A stretch of 64,000 nt of DNA from JARYGU01 sp033795365 (GCA_033795365.1 JARYGU010000021.1:33527-97526), one strand, 5' to 3'. Shown: positions 41,579 to 50,225, numbered from the stretch's first letter. The notes: generated from the sequence alone by a model not told the origin. Numbers and translations: made by a program.

Positions 41579-43017
41579 TGAAGCGGAACAGAAGAGTAAA
41601 GATCCTCGCCACGCTCGGACCGGCCTCTGCCGAAGAGGAGATGATCCAGAAGCTGCACGAGGCGGGAGCGGACGTGTTCCGCATCAATATGAGCCACGCC
41701 AGCCACGACCTGATGCGTACGCTGATCCAGCGTATCCGCTCGGTCGAGGCGCGCTGCGGCCGGCCGATCGGCATCCTCGCCGACCTGCAGGGGCCGAAGC
41801 TGCGCGTCGGCAAGTTCGCGGAAGGCAAGGTGGAGCTCGTTCCGGGCCAGACCTTCACGCTCGACAACCGCGACGAGCCCGGCGACAACGCCCGCGTCTT
41901 CCTGCCGCATCCGGAAATCCTGGAAGCGGTCAAGCCCGGCCACCGGCTGCTGATCGACGACGGCAAGCTGCATCTGCGGGCCGAGACATGCGACGGCAAG
42001 TCGATCGTCACCACCGTGGTCTCCGGCACGAAGATTTCCGACCGCAAGGGTGTCAGCCTGCCCGACACGCTGCTGGGCGTCGGCGCGCTGACCGAGAAGG
42101 ACAGGGCCGATCTCGATGCGGTTCTGGCCGCCGGCAGCGTCGACTGGGTGGCGCTCTCCTTCATCCAGCGGCCCGAAGACCTCGCCGAAGTCCGCAAGGT
42201 CGCCCGCGGCCGCGTCGGCCTCATGTCGAAGATCGAGAAGCCGCAGGCGATAGACCGCATCGACGAGATCATCGAGCTTTCCGACGCGCTGATGGTGGCG
42301 CGCGGGGACCTCGGCGTGGAAATGCCGCTGGAGGCGGTGCCCGGCCTGCAGAAGCAGTTGATACGCGCCTGCCGGCGGGCGGGCAAGCCGGTCGTCGTCG
42401 CGACCCAGATGCTGGAATCGATGATCTCCGCGCCGGTCCCCACCCGCGCGGAAGTCTCCGACGTCGCGACCGCCGTCTTCGAAGGCGCCGACGCGGTGAT
42501 GCTGTCGGCCGAATCCGCATCGGGCGACTACCCGGTGGAAGCCGTCGCGACCATGGCCTCGGTCGCAAGCCGCGTCGAACGCGATCCGCATTATCCGGGC
42601 ATCATCTACGCCCAGCGCACGCCGCCGGAGGCAACCGGCGCGGACGCGATCTCGCTTGCCGCACGCCAGATAGCCGAGACGCTGAAGCTTTCCGCGATCG
42701 TCTGTTATACCTCGTCGGGCACCACCGGCCTGCGCGCGGCCCGCGAGCGCCCCGAAGTCCCGGTTCTCGCACTTTCGCCCGTCATCGAGACCGCCCGCCG
42801 TCTTTCGGTCGTGTGGGGCCTTCACTGCGTCGTCACCGACGATGCGACCGACCTCGATGACATGGTCAACCGCGCCTGCCGGATCGTCGTCAGCGAGGAG
42901 TTCGGCAAGCCGGGCGATCGGATCATCGTATCGGCGGGCGTCCCGCTCGGCACGCCGGGCGCCACGAACATGCTGCGCATCGCCTATATCGGCGCCGACG
43001 GCGTCAGCGGCGTCTGA
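41578..43017 (+). CDS. pyk: Pyruvate kinase
   Basis: The 479-residue glycolytic enzyme converts phosphoenolpyruvate and ADP to pyruvate and ATP. Visible are VKILATLGPASAEEEMI at the N terminus, VFRINMSHASHD (substrate Arg/Asn), and the signature GLMSKIEKPQAIDRIDEI with catalytic Lys and Glu. MVARGDLGVEMPLEAVPGLQKQLI (metal Asp) and the C-terminal allosteric domain (about 360-479) complete it. Length is normal. Its ATG overlaps the DUF1036 stop, an unusual coupling of a glycolytic enzyme to a secreted protein. Confidence 0.96.
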   Translation: MKRNRRVKILATLGPASAEEEMIQKLHEAGADVFRINMSHASHDLMRTLIQRIRSVEARCGRPIGILADLQGPKLRVGKFAEGKVELVPGQTFTLDNRDEPGDNARVFLPHPEILEAVKPGHRLLIDDGKLHLRAETCDGKSIVTTVVSGTKISDRKGVSLPDTLLGVGALTEKDRADLDAVLAAGSVDWVALSFIQRPEDLAEVRKVARGRVGLMSKIEKPQAIDRIDEIIELSDALMVARGDLGVEMPLEAVPGLQKQLIRACRRAGKPVVVATQMLESMISAPVPTRAEVSDVATAVFEGADAVMLSAESASGDYPVEAVATMASVASRVERDPHYPGIIYAQRTPPEATGADAISLAARQIAETLKLSAIVCYTSSGTTGLRAARERPEVPVLALSPVIETARRLSVVWGLHCVVTDDATDLDDMVNRACRIVVSEEFGKPGDRIIVSAGVPLGTPGATNMLRIAYIGADGVSGV

Positions 43018-43137
43018 CCCGCCGGGGCAGCAGCGGAGCGAGACGGGGGCCAGAGCGCCCCCGGTCTAACCCTTGAGCTGTCTGTATTTGAACGGACCGC
43101 GAGGATTATCTCGATCATCGGATGTCGGAATCTCGTT

Positions 43138-43167
43138 TAGCCGGCCGTCTTCAAGGCAGACCGGCTA
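43138..43167 (+). promoter_or_regulatory. Hairpin in the GST gene leader
   Basis: TAGCCGG and CCGGCTA (43138-43144, 43161-43167) with inner GTCT/AGAC pairing form a stem just before the GGGAGA ribosome site of the GST gene. It may be a translation-modulating leader structure; there is no T run. Confidence 0.4.
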
Positions 43168-43179
43168 GGGAGAGCAACG

Positions 43180-43833
43180 ATGGTTATCACTATTACCGCC
43201 TTTGAACGGTCGCCCGATGGCGGCAAGGGGCTGGCGCGCGACATGCGCGTTCGCTGGGCGCTCGAAGAAGCGGGCGAGCCTTACGACGTCCGCCTTCTTT
43301 CGTTCAAAGCGATAAAGGAGCCCGCGCATCTGGCGCTTCATCCTTTCGGGCAGATTCCGACCTACGAAGAGCGCGACCTCGCTTTGTTCGAGTCCGGGGC
43401 GATCGTGTTCCATATCGCGGAGCGCCATGCGGGCCTGCTGCCGGACGAGGCGGATGCACGGGCGCGTGCGATCGCATGGATGTTTGCCGCGCTCAACACG
43501 GTGGAGCCGCCGATCGTCGAGCGCGAACAGGCTCCCTACGTGGAGCGCGACGAGACCTGGTACGACGAAGAGCGCCTGTCTTTCCTCGACGATCGAATCC
43601 GTGCGCGGCTGAACCAACTTTCCATCCGCCTCGGCGAGGCCGACTGGCTGGATGGCGCGTTCAGCGCCGGCGACCTGCTGATGGTGATGGTGCTGCGCAG
43701 GCTGGACGGGTCGGGCATACTGGACGAATATCCGAACCTCTCCGCCTATGTCGCCCGCGGCGAAGCGCGGCCGGCATACAGGCGTGCCTTCGACGCTCAA
43801 TTGGCGGTTTTCACCGCCGTATCGACCGGCTGA
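43180..43833 (+). CDS. Glutathione S-transferase family protein
   Basis: A 217-residue GST. The thioredoxin-like N-terminal domain (about 1-80) contains the glutathione-contact Pro in FGQIPTYEE, followed by LFESGAIVFHIAERH (the Glu-Ser pair that holds the gamma-glutamyl group). The all-helical C-terminal domain (about 90-205) includes LGEADWLDGAFSAGDLLMVMVL, with the N-capping box Asp. The substrate cannot be predicted. It stands alone, with a hairpin upstream and no operon partner. Confidence 0.88.
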   Translation: MVITITAFERSPDGGKGLARDMRVRWALEEAGEPYDVRLLSFKAIKEPAHLALHPFGQIPTYEERDLALFESGAIVFHIAERHAGLLPDEADARARAIAWMFAALNTVEPPIVEREQAPYVERDETWYDEERLSFLDDRIRARLNQLSIRLGEADWLDGAFSAGDLLMVMVLRRLDGSGILDEYPNLSAYVARGEARPAYRRAFDAQLAVFTAVSTG

Positions 43834-43961
43834 CAAAGCGCCGCCGTGGGCTCAACGCTGCTGTCGTAAAGCTCCCAAATTTTGCACCTGTCGAATCATT
43901 GGACTTTTGCGAAATATCCTCGGGCATAGGAGGCGCTCCGCGACGTGTTTGGCGGCTTCCG

Positions 43962-44456
43962 TCAGGAGATGGGCTCCACGGCCTTCTCTGTAATCCGGGT
44001 CAGGCAGCAGCCCTCCTGCCCGGGGGACCAGAGTTCAATCTCAAAGTCGAAGCCCGCTGCTTCCAGAGTCGCTTCGTCAAGCGCGGAGGCGCAGTGAAGC
44101 AAGGTGACGATTTCCTCCTGACTGCATCCGGCCTCAACCCATGCGTCCTTGATCGGGCATGCCATCATCTTCACTTCGAGGCATGTGCTGTCGAGCCGCC
44201 GGATATCCGGGCAAAACACTGATCCGTCATCTGGTGATTTCGCGAAGCCTTTTGCCATACATTCGAAGTCCCTCGGGGCGCAGCCCGCCAGCGATTTGCC
44301 GATATAGAGACCGTGGGCGCGACTTGCACTTCGCATAACGTCCTTGGCTTCATCTTCGCCATAGCGGGCTCTGAGTTCGCGAAAGACCATCAGATAGGCC
44401 GTGCCTCGGTCCTTGATGGCGTCATACAGTAATTTGTTGGTCGGCTTGTTGGTCAA
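43962..44456 (-). CDS. L-2-amino-thiazoline-4-carboxylic acid hydrolase-like protein
   Basis: About 164 residues matching the ATC hydrolase family (PF14196): LLYDAIKDRGTAYLMVFRELRARYGEDEAKDVM, then FAKSPDDGSVFCPDIRRLDSTCLEVKMMACPIKDAWVEAGCSQ-like blocks with several conserved Cys, and an acidic C-terminal strand. Pseudomonas ATC hydrolase opens the thiazoline ring on the way to cysteine; many members are only distant relatives. A TTG at 44456 is proposed as start because GGGAGGAAGAGG lies at the right distance; in-frame ATGs at 44507 and 44591 have no ribosome site. No cysteine-synthesis partner is adjacent. Confidence 0.7.
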   Translation of the reverse strand: MTNKPTNKLLYDAIKDRGTAYLMVFRELRARYGEDEAKDVMRSASRAHGLYIGKSLAGCAPRDFECMAKGFAKSPDDGSVFCPDIRRLDSTCLEVKMMACPIKDAWVEAGCSQEEIVTLLHCASALDEATLEAAGFDFEIELWSPGQEGCCLTRITEKAVEPIS

Positions 44457-44541
44457 TTTCCTCTTCCTCCCAACACAGGGCCTTCGCAAAACCCCCAATT
44501 TCTGCATCACATGATAGGCGGACTTTTGCGACGTGCAAAAC

Positions 44542-44943
44542 TCAGGAATTCCGCGAACTTTCTGGAGGGTTGGGGGTCTGCGGCTCTCCAATCTCTATCG
44601 CGTGCCTGTCGGGGTCGTAAAAACGGAATACCCGCTGTCCCCATGCCTGCCGCTCGACCGGATGTATCAGTTCCACGTGCGGTGCAATGGTTTCGAAAGC
44701 CGCGTCGACGTCCTCATGCTCAAAATACAAAAGCAGATTTCTTCGCCCATAGGGTTCTGCCGCAATGGATTCTTTCCGCCAGATCGTTTGTTCGAGGGAG
44801 CTTCCTTCGTGGATCGCAAAGCCCGTCTCGAAGAGGACGAAGTTCCCGAAATCCTCCAATATCGTCAGGCCCAGTCTCTTTTGGTAAAATTCCCTGGATC
44901 GATTGATGTCGCGCACGAACGGAATGGGATTGATGAACCGCAT
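44542..44943 (-). CDS. VOC (glyoxalase/bleomycin resistance) family protein
   Basis: A 133-residue vicinal oxygen chelate protein. The N-terminal module begins MRFINPIPFVRDINRSREFYQKRLGL. The C-terminal module ends in VFRFYDPDRHAIEIGE, the common metal-binding Glu block. No substrate can be assigned. GGAAAG precedes the ATG. The next gene on the strand, about 85 bases downstream, is the ATC-hydrolase-like gene. Confidence 0.82.
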   Translation of the reverse strand: MRFINPIPFVRDINRSREFYQKRLGLTILEDFGNFVLFETGFAIHEGSSLEQTIWRKESIAAEPYGRRNLLLYFEHEDVDAAFETIAPHVELIHPVERQAWGQRVFRFYDPDRHAIEIGEPQTPNPPESSRNS

Positions 44944-44994
44944 CGACTTTCTTTCCGGGAGTTCCGGCCGATCCTGAAACCGTGGATCGCGCCG

Positions 44995-45612
44995 TCAGGT
45001 ACGGCTTCCCGCCAGCTTCTCCGCCAGCTCTCCGAGCTGCTGTTGCGCCTGCCGTTCGGAGGGGTAGATGTCGAGGAAGCGCTGCCAGGCTTCCATGGCC
45101 ATCTGGTCGCGTCCCGATGCCGCCAGGATCGCCGCCATTCCCGCTATGGCGCCGAAATGCCGGGGCTCCAGCGTCAGCACCTGGTTGATGTCGGACATCG
45201 ATTTGCGGTAGTTGCCCATCTTGAAGTGCAGGGTCGCGCGCCTGTTCCAGGCTTCGGCATAGTCGGGCTTGAGAAGGATCGCCTCGTCGAGGAAATCGAG
45301 CGCGCTCGCATTCCTGTTTTCGGCAACCGCCTTGTCGGACCACTGGATCAGGAGGTTCACGGTGGCGCTGCCCGAATCCTGCCATTCGGTGCGGATCCGG
45401 TCGGATATCCTGCGGGCGGCTTCGGGGTTTTCCTCGCGTTTCAGCTCGGAAAACAGCGTGTCGAGCCGCTGGGCGGGGGTCGCGAAGGCGACGTTGGTTG
45501 ATTCGCTCTCGCCGGCATCGGCGGTCTGGGCGGCCGAAATCCCCGGCATGGCGAGGAGTGCGAGAACGGAAAGCGAGGTAACTGGAATCGTGAAAAAGCG
45601 CATGGCGAACAT
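44995..45612 (-). CDS. Periplasmic TPR-repeat protein
   Basis: A 205-residue protein with a signal peptide (FFTIPVTSLSVLALLAMPGISAAQ) and about three tetratricopeptide repeats. The clearest are NASALDFLDEAILLKPDYAEAWNRRATLHFKMGNYRKSMSDINQVLTLEP-type helices at about 100-150. Such proteins scaffold other proteins in the envelope. An alternative start at 45603 would shorten it by three residues. It lies 65 bases downstream of rpmJ on the same strand. Confidence 0.85.
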   Translation of the reverse strand: MFAMRFFTIPVTSLSVLALLAMPGISAAQTADAGESESTNVAFATPAQRLDTLFSELKREENPEAARRISDRIRTEWQDSGSATVNLLIQWSDKAVAENRNASALDFLDEAILLKPDYAEAWNRRATLHFKMGNYRKSMSDINQVLTLEPRHFGAIAGMAAILAASGRDQMAMEAWQRFLDIYPSERQAQQQLGELAEKLAGSRT

Positions 45613-45677
45613 GGTAGTTCGCCAGCGCCAAAGTTCAAATCAATATTTCTCGATCACCGAGGCGATCCGCGTCGGGC

Positions 45678-45803
45678 TCAGCCCTGGCGAGCCTTGAAGC
45701 GCGGGTTTTGCTTGTTGATGATGTAGATGCGGCCCTTGCGGCGGACAAGACGGTTCTCGCGGTGGCGGGTCTTGAGCGACTTGAGCGAATTCTTGATCTT
45801 CAT
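45678..45803 (-). CDS. rpmJ: 50S ribosomal protein L36
   Basis: A 41-codon gene on the minus strand. The product MKIKNSLKSLKTRHRENRLV continues as a very basic peptide ending RRKGRIYIINKQNPRFKARQG. This is the alternative, zinc-ligand-free form of L36 common in alphaproteobacteria: the Cys/His ribbon of the zinc type is absent. It binds 23S rRNA in the large subunit. It stands upstream of the TPR gene. Confidence 0.95.
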   Translation of the reverse strand: MKIKNSLKSLKTRHRENRLVRRKGRIYIINKQNPRFKARQG

Positions 45804-45857
45804 TTTTCTGATCCGCGTTTCTTGTGGGGAATTGGATTCGCCCGGAATTTCCTCAAT

Positions 45858-45884
45858 TAAAAACGCGCCGTTTCGGGCGCGCTC
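45858..45884 (-). terminator. Rho-independent terminator of the purEK unit
   Basis: On the minus strand GCGCGCC and GGCGCGT arms around CGAAAC are followed by TTTTTAATT, about 95 bases downstream of purK and upstream of rpmJ. Confidence 0.8.
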
Positions 45885-45977
45885 TCAGGTTGGCAGGCAT
45901 GTACTCCGTTGCCTCTTTTGTGTCAACCGCCTGAAGGCGCTTTCGACGGCCGAATGCCGGTTTTCCCGTGCGACCCT

Positions 45978-47033
45978 TCAGATGAGGCGGGTGAAATGCC
46001 CCATCTTGCGGCCGGGTCTCGCCTCCGTCTTGCCATAGAGGTGGACGAGCACGTCGGGCTCGCGAAGCAGGGCCGGCACGTCGTCGATCTCGTCGCCGAT
46101 CAGGTTCTGCATCACGCAGTCCGAATGGCGGCGCGCATCGCCGAGTTCGTATCCGGCGACCGCGCGGATATGCTGCTCGAATTGCGAGACGACGCAGGCC
46201 GCCTCCGTCCAATGCCCGGAATTGTGGACGCGCGGCGCCATCTCGTTGGCCACCAGCCCGCCATCGGCGAGCACGAAGAACTCGACGCCGATCACGCCGA
46301 CATAGGCGAGCTGGTCGAGGATCGCGCGCGCGGATTTGCGGGCCATGTCGGCCGTCGCCTCGTTTATGCCGGCAGGCAGCGTGGACGTGTGCAGGATGCC
46401 GTCGCGATGGATGTTCTGCGCCGGGTCGAAGCAGACGATCGTGCCGTCGAGGGAACGCGCCGCGATGATCGAGATCTCCCGCTCGAAGGGAACCAGGCTT
46501 TCGAGGATCAGCGGCACGCCGCCGAGCGCGGCGAAGGCGCCGTCGCTTTCGTCGGCCGGCGAACGGAACAGTCTCTGGCCCTTGCCGTCATAGCCCATGC
46601 GGCGGGTCTTGAGCACGCCGACGCCGCCGAAGGCGTCGAGCGCCGCTTCCAGTTCGTCCTGGCTGTCGACGGCTTCGAACCGCGCGGTGACGATGCCGCA
46701 CTCGTTGAGAAAACGCTTCTCGACCAGCCGATCCTGCGAAACTTCGAGCGCCCGGGGCGGGGGGTAGACCGGAACGGAGGTCTCGAGCGCCTTGGCGGCG
46801 GTGACGGGCACGTTCTCGAATTCATAGGTGACGACGTCGCTGAGATGGGCGAGTTCGGCGAGTGCCGCCGGATCGTCATAGGCGGCGGCGATCTGCACAT
46901 TGGCCACCTGGCTTGCCGGACAGTCCACCTGCGGCTCCAGGACGACGGTGCGGAAATTGAGCCTGGCTGCCGCCATGGCGAGCATGCGGCCGAGCTGGCC
47001 GCCGCCGATGATGCCTATCGTGCGGGCGTTCAT
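45978..47033 (-). CDS. purK: N5-carboxyaminoimidazole ribonucleotide synthase
   Basis: The 351-residue ATP-grasp enzyme carboxylates AIR with bicarbonate and ATP in purine synthesis. IGIIGGGQLGRMLAMAAARL opens the preATP-grasp domain. VLKTRRMGYDGKGQ and ESLVPFEREISIIAAR hold the nucleotide, and NEMAPRVHNSGHWTEAAC is the family C-terminal signature. The start at 47033 overlaps the purE stop by four bases (ATGA), so PurE and PurK are co-translated. An intrinsic terminator follows. Confidence 0.96.
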   Translation of the reverse strand: MNARTIGIIGGGQLGRMLAMAAARLNFRTVVLEPQVDCPASQVANVQIAAAYDDPAALAELAHLSDVVTYEFENVPVTAAKALETSVPVYPPPRALEVSQDRLVEKRFLNECGIVTARFEAVDSQDELEAALDAFGGVGVLKTRRMGYDGKGQRLFRSPADESDGAFAALGGVPLILESLVPFEREISIIAARSLDGTIVCFDPAQNIHRDGILHTSTLPAGINEATADMARKSARAILDQLAYVGVIGVEFFVLADGGLVANEMAPRVHNSGHWTEAACVVSQFEQHIRAVAGYELGDARRHSDCVMQNLIGDEIDDVPALLREPDVLVHLYGKTEARPGRKMGHFTRLI

Positions 47034-47533
47034 AGCGGGCCGTCCACGGGATATTCGGCGACCGCCGCGCTTTGCGTTTCGCGCCACTCGTCGAGGCGGT
47101 GCGCAAGTTCGGGATCGCCGAGCGCGAGCACGGCGGCTGCAAGCAGCGCCGCGTTGATCGCGCCCGCCCGCCCGATCGCCAGCGTTCCGACGGGAACGCC
47201 CGCCGGCATCTGGACGATCGACAGCAGGCTGTCCTGGCCGGAAAGCGCCTTGGACTGCACGGGCACGCCGAAGACCGGGAGCGGCGTCATCGCAGCCGCC
47301 ATGCCCGGCAGATGGGCCGCCCCGCCCGCGCCCGCGATGATGACCTTGAAACCTTCCGCACGCGCCCCCTTGGCGAAGGAGAAGAGCCGGTCCGGCGTCC
47401 GGTGCGCCGAGATGATACGGGCCTCGTAATCGATGCCCAAAGCATCCAGCGTATCGGCAGCGTTCTTCATCGTCTCCCAGTCGGACTGGCTACCCATTAT
47501 GATCGCGACGGGGGGCGTTTCTGTCGTTTCCAC
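47030..47533 (-). CDS. purE: N5-carboxyaminoimidazole ribonucleotide mutase
   Basis: The 167-residue class I PurE moves the carboxyl group of N5-CAIR to give CAIR. AIIMGSQSDWETMKNA binds the phosphate, ISAHRTPDR carries the catalytic His, and AGAGGAAHLPGMAAAMTPLPVFGVP is the family core. The start is a GTG at 47533. It is the upstream gene of the purEK pair, and the DUF465 gene lies only 14 bases further upstream on the same strand. Confidence 0.95.
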   Translation of the reverse strand: METTETPPVAIIMGSQSDWETMKNAADTLDALGIDYEARIISAHRTPDRLFSFAKGARAEGFKVIIAGAGGAAHLPGMAAAMTPLPVFGVPVQSKALSGQDSLLSIVQMPAGVPVGTLAIGRAGAINAALLAAAVLALGDPELAHRLDEWRETQSAAVAEYPVDGPL

Positions 47534-47547
47534 TTCAGCGTTCCGTT

Positions 47548-47751
47548 TCAGGCTATGATATCGGGAATGATCTGGTCCTCAAGCTTGGAAATCAAATCCT
47601 TCAAGGCCAGTTTCTTCTTCTTCATACGCTGGATTCTGAGAGCTTCGCATCCGGTCTGGATCATGGCGTTGATGGCGGCATCGTAGTCTTCGTGCTCCTG
47701 ACGCAGCCGTGCCACGGCCAGCCTCAATTCCGCCTGCTCCTGGTCTCCCAT
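47548..47751 (-). CDS. YdcH/DUF465 family small protein
   Basis: A 67-residue predicted helical hairpin or coiled coil of the DUF465 family: LRLAVARLRQEHEDYDAAINAMI, a turn, then QRMKKKKLALKDLISKLED, whose KKKKLALKD motif is diagnostic. Function unknown; members are small cytosolic proteins. It is 14 bases upstream of purE and may share its transcript. A second DUF465 gene is transcribed divergently 217 bases away. Confidence 0.9.
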   Translation of the reverse strand: MGDQEQAELRLAVARLRQEHEDYDAAINAMIQTGCEALRIQRMKKKKLALKDLISKLEDQIIPDIIA

Positions 47752-47968
47752 GCTCTTTCGTCCCCGTCATGCTTGGTGGCGGTTGCTCCGCCATCGACAG
47801 TCAGTTTGATCGCTGCTCCTACCATGAAAGCCGTGGTAACGGGAAGTTATCCTTGGCCACGATTTCGCCTTCGACAAATGAAAAATAGCATGGCACACTT
47901 ACTTTGTTGCAACCTGGGTCATCCGGAGCGAAAGCAACCGGGTGCAAACAAAAGGAAGGAACTGTCAC

Positions 47969-48142
47969 ATGACGATTGAGGCTCATCTTGCCACGCTTGA
48001 GAAGAAGCATTTCGCTCTCGAGGAAGAGCTGCATGCGGCGATGATTCGTCCTTCTTCTGAAGATCAGCACATTGCTGACATCAAGCGACGGAAGCTGCGC
48101 ATCAAGGACGAAATCGAAAGACTTCGCTCCTCAACTCATTAA
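47969..48142 (+). CDS. YdcH/DUF465 family small protein (second copy)
   Basis: A 57-residue member of DUF465: MTIEAHLATLEKKHFALEEE, then a loop and IADIKRRKLRIKDEIERL, where the RRKLRIKDEI block is the family motif. AAGGAA lies upstream of the ATG at 47969. It faces away from the first DUF465 gene. The intergenic 217 bases contain a TTGCA...TGCAA inverted repeat near 47907-47945 and probably the promoters of both. Confidence 0.88.
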   Translation: MTIEAHLATLEKKHFALEEELHAAMIRPSSEDQHIADIKRRKLRIKDEIERLRSSTH

Positions 48143-48354
48143 TTCGTCAATGTAATTTCCAGAACCGGCAGCCAGCGAAAACAAGGTTCCAGAGCAGCCG
48201 GAAATCGGTGAAAAAAGTGGGCCACCAACGGTCCCTCCGCGGAGGAAAACGCGGGTTGCTGCCGATCATCAGCAGAATGGTTCTACGTCCTGGCTGCCCG
48301 AGAGGGTGCCGGGACGTGTCGTTTCCGGAAGACGGTTTCAGCTTTTGCGGGACG

Positions 48355-48615
48355 TCAGATCCAGAACTGGTCGAGCCAGAGATTGAGCCTGTTGAAGCCC
48401 TTGTTGTTGATCGCATAGATCCGCTTCGTCCCCTGCGCCGTAACGCTCACCAGGTCGCAGTCGAGCAGCGCCTTGAGGTGCTGGGAAACGGCGGGCCGGC
48501 TGATCGGCAGGCCTTCGGAAAGTTCGTTCACCGTCCTTGGGGCACGGCGCAATTCCTCCAGCAGGAACCTGCGGTTGGGATCGGCGATCGCTGCGAAAGG
48601 GTCGGGGCTTGCCAT
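48355..48615 (-). CDS. ArsR-family transcriptional regulator
   Basis: An 86-residue winged helix-turn-helix protein: DPFAAIADPNRRFLLEELRRAPRTVNELSE, then LPISRPAVSQHLKALLDCDLV as the recognition helix, and a wing (VTAQGTKRIYAINNKG). No metal-binding CxC is visible, so it is more like the PadR/SdpR-style ArsR regulators than metal sensors. It lies 73 bases downstream of the TauE-type transporter gene on the same strand; a link is possible but not shown. The 212 bases between it and the DUF465 gene hold no clear gene. Confidence 0.88.
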   Translation of the reverse strand: MASPDPFAAIADPNRRFLLEELRRAPRTVNELSEGLPISRPAVSQHLKALLDCDLVSVTAQGTKRIYAINNKGFNRLNLWLDQFWI

Positions 48616-48688
48616 GGTTGAATGCTATGGCAAGGCTCGGCATGCGGGCAAGCTGCTTTGTGCGCTGCCGCATAACGTTTGCGTTATC

Positions 48689-49459
48689 TTACAGAAGCGC
48701 AAGGATACCGTCGCCGGCGAGTTTCAGACCGGCGATCAGCGCCATCGCATACATGAACGGATAGAAGACCTCCGGCTTCATGCGCTTGACCAGGAAGCCG
48801 CCGGCCATCGTCGCGACCATGGCCAGGGGGAAGAGCGTTGCCGAGATCGACAGATTGGTTGTATCGAGCTGGCCGAGCGCGAAATAGGGGACAAGCTTCA
48901 CCGCGTTGATGATCGCGAAGAAGCGGACGGCCGCCCCCGTATAGTCGCGCGGCGGCAGCTTCAGCGGCAGCCCGTATATCTGGAACGGCGCGCCGCCCGC
49001 ATGGGCGACGAAGCTGCCATAGCCCGAAAGCGTGCCAAGGAATGCGGCAGGGGCGAAACGGTGAGCCTTCGCCGCGATGACGATGCCGTTCCTCGCCCGC
49101 CAGAGATTGAGGAAATAGCGCAGCGCGAACAGGATGGTGATCACGCCGATGATCAGCCGCAGCGCATCGCGCGGCACATAGGCCGACGTCGCCCAGCCGA
49201 TCAGCACTCCGAGAAGCGCGCCGGGAAGCAGCACCTTGATGAGCGTCGAATTGTTGTGCTGGCGCCATATCCAGAGCGACACCATGTCCATCACGACGAG
49301 AATGGGCAGCAGGATCGCGGCTGCTTGCACCGGCGGTACGCTCATGGCAAGGATTGGCACGCCCATCAGCGCGAGCGCCTCGCCCATGCCGCCTTTGGTG
49401 AGCCCGACGAGAATGACGGCTGGAATGGCGGCATAATAGATGGACGGGTCGATGTTCAT
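48689..49459 (-). CDS. TauE/SafE family membrane exporter
   Basis: A 256-residue protein with about eight membrane helices and the TauE/SafE pattern. PAVILVGLTKGGMGEALALMGVPILA occurs in the first half, and GTLSGYGSFVAHAGGAPFQIYGLPLKL is repeated in inverted symmetry in the second. Members export sulphite, sulphoacetate or other sulphur organic anions. The substrate here is unknown. Confidence 0.88.
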   Translation of the reverse strand: MNIDPSIYYAAIPAVILVGLTKGGMGEALALMGVPILAMSVPPVQAAAILLPILVVMDMVSLWIWRQHNNSTLIKVLLPGALLGVLIGWATSAYVPRDALRLIIGVITILFALRYFLNLWRARNGIVIAAKAHRFAPAAFLGTLSGYGSFVAHAGGAPFQIYGLPLKLPPRDYTGAAVRFFAIINAVKLVPYFALGQLDTTNLSISATLFPLAMVATMAGGFLVKRMKPEVFYPFMYAMALIAGLKLAGDGILALL

Positions 49460-49563
49460 TGCGGCGATTGATCCTGTTTGCCAATCCGTCTATCGGCTTT
49501 TGTCGGACAAGGCGAGCGGGGACGCCGCCTGCCCGGCGTGTAACCACATGAATTGGATGTCCG

Positions 49564-50217
49564 ATGACTGAAACCGAAAACCGCTGCCGTCTCGTCCTGA
49601 TCCTGCCCGAGGGCGAGCAGATCGACATCCGCACGGCAATGCTTGCCGCGGCCCTGAAGGGCGGCGACGTCGCGTCGGTCATCGTTCCGCAATACGGGCT
49701 CGACGACGCCACCTTCCAGAAGCACGCGGAAGCGCTGGTGCCGGTGATCCAGCAGGCGGGCGCGGCGGCGCTGATCGCGGGCGACACGCGCGTCGCCGGC
49801 CGCGCGAAGGCGGATGGGCTGCATATCGCCGGAGGGCCGGAACAGATCGCGGAAGCCGTCGAGAAGTTCACGCCGAAACTGATCGTCGGCGGCGGCAATG
49901 CGACCGACCGCCACAAGGCCCTGGAGATCGGCGATATCCAGCCCGACTATATCTTCTTCGGAAAGATCGGCGGCGACATCAAGCCGGAGGCGCATCCGAA
50001 AAACCTTGCGCTCGGAGAATGGTGGGCCTCGATGGTGGAGATCCCCTGTATCGTGATGGGCGGTACCGACCCGGCCTCGGCGCTCGCCGTCGCGCAGACC
50101 GGCGCGGAGTTTGCCGCCCTGTCGCTGGCGGTCTTTGCCGATCCTTCCCGCGCGCCGCATGTGGTGGCGGAGGTGAACGCGCTGCTTGACGAAAAAGCGC
50201 CACGGTTTGAAGATTGA
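49564..50217 (+). CDS. Thiamine phosphate synthase-like (ThiE family) protein
   Basis: A 217-residue TIM-barrel protein of the TMP-TENI family. KADGLHIAGGPEQI stands where canonical ThiE has a HLGQxD motif. NATDRHKALEIGDIQPDYIFFGKI and IPCIVMGGTDPASALAVAQTGAEFAALSLAVF stand for the phosphate-binding strands. Loss of the QxD and the lack of thi neighbours make true thiamine phosphate synthesis doubtful; it may be a paralogue with another role. It is coupled closely to the following Sel1 gene (8 bases apart). Confidence 0.75.
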   Translation: MTETENRCRLVLILPEGEQIDIRTAMLAAALKGGDVASVIVPQYGLDDATFQKHAEALVPVIQQAGAAALIAGDTRVAGRAKADGLHIAGGPEQIAEAVEKFTPKLIVGGGNATDRHKALEIGDIQPDYIFFGKIGGDIKPEAHPKNLALGEWWASMVEIPCIVMGGTDPASALAVAQTGAEFAALSLAVFADPSRAPHVVAEVNALLDEKAPRFED

Positions 50218-50225
50218 TAGAGCAA

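Noticed and set aside
43030..43070. Intrinsic terminator after pyk (GGGGGC/GCCCCC stem)
   Set aside because: The stem is strong but is followed by GGTCTAACCC with no T run. It was not listed as a terminator.
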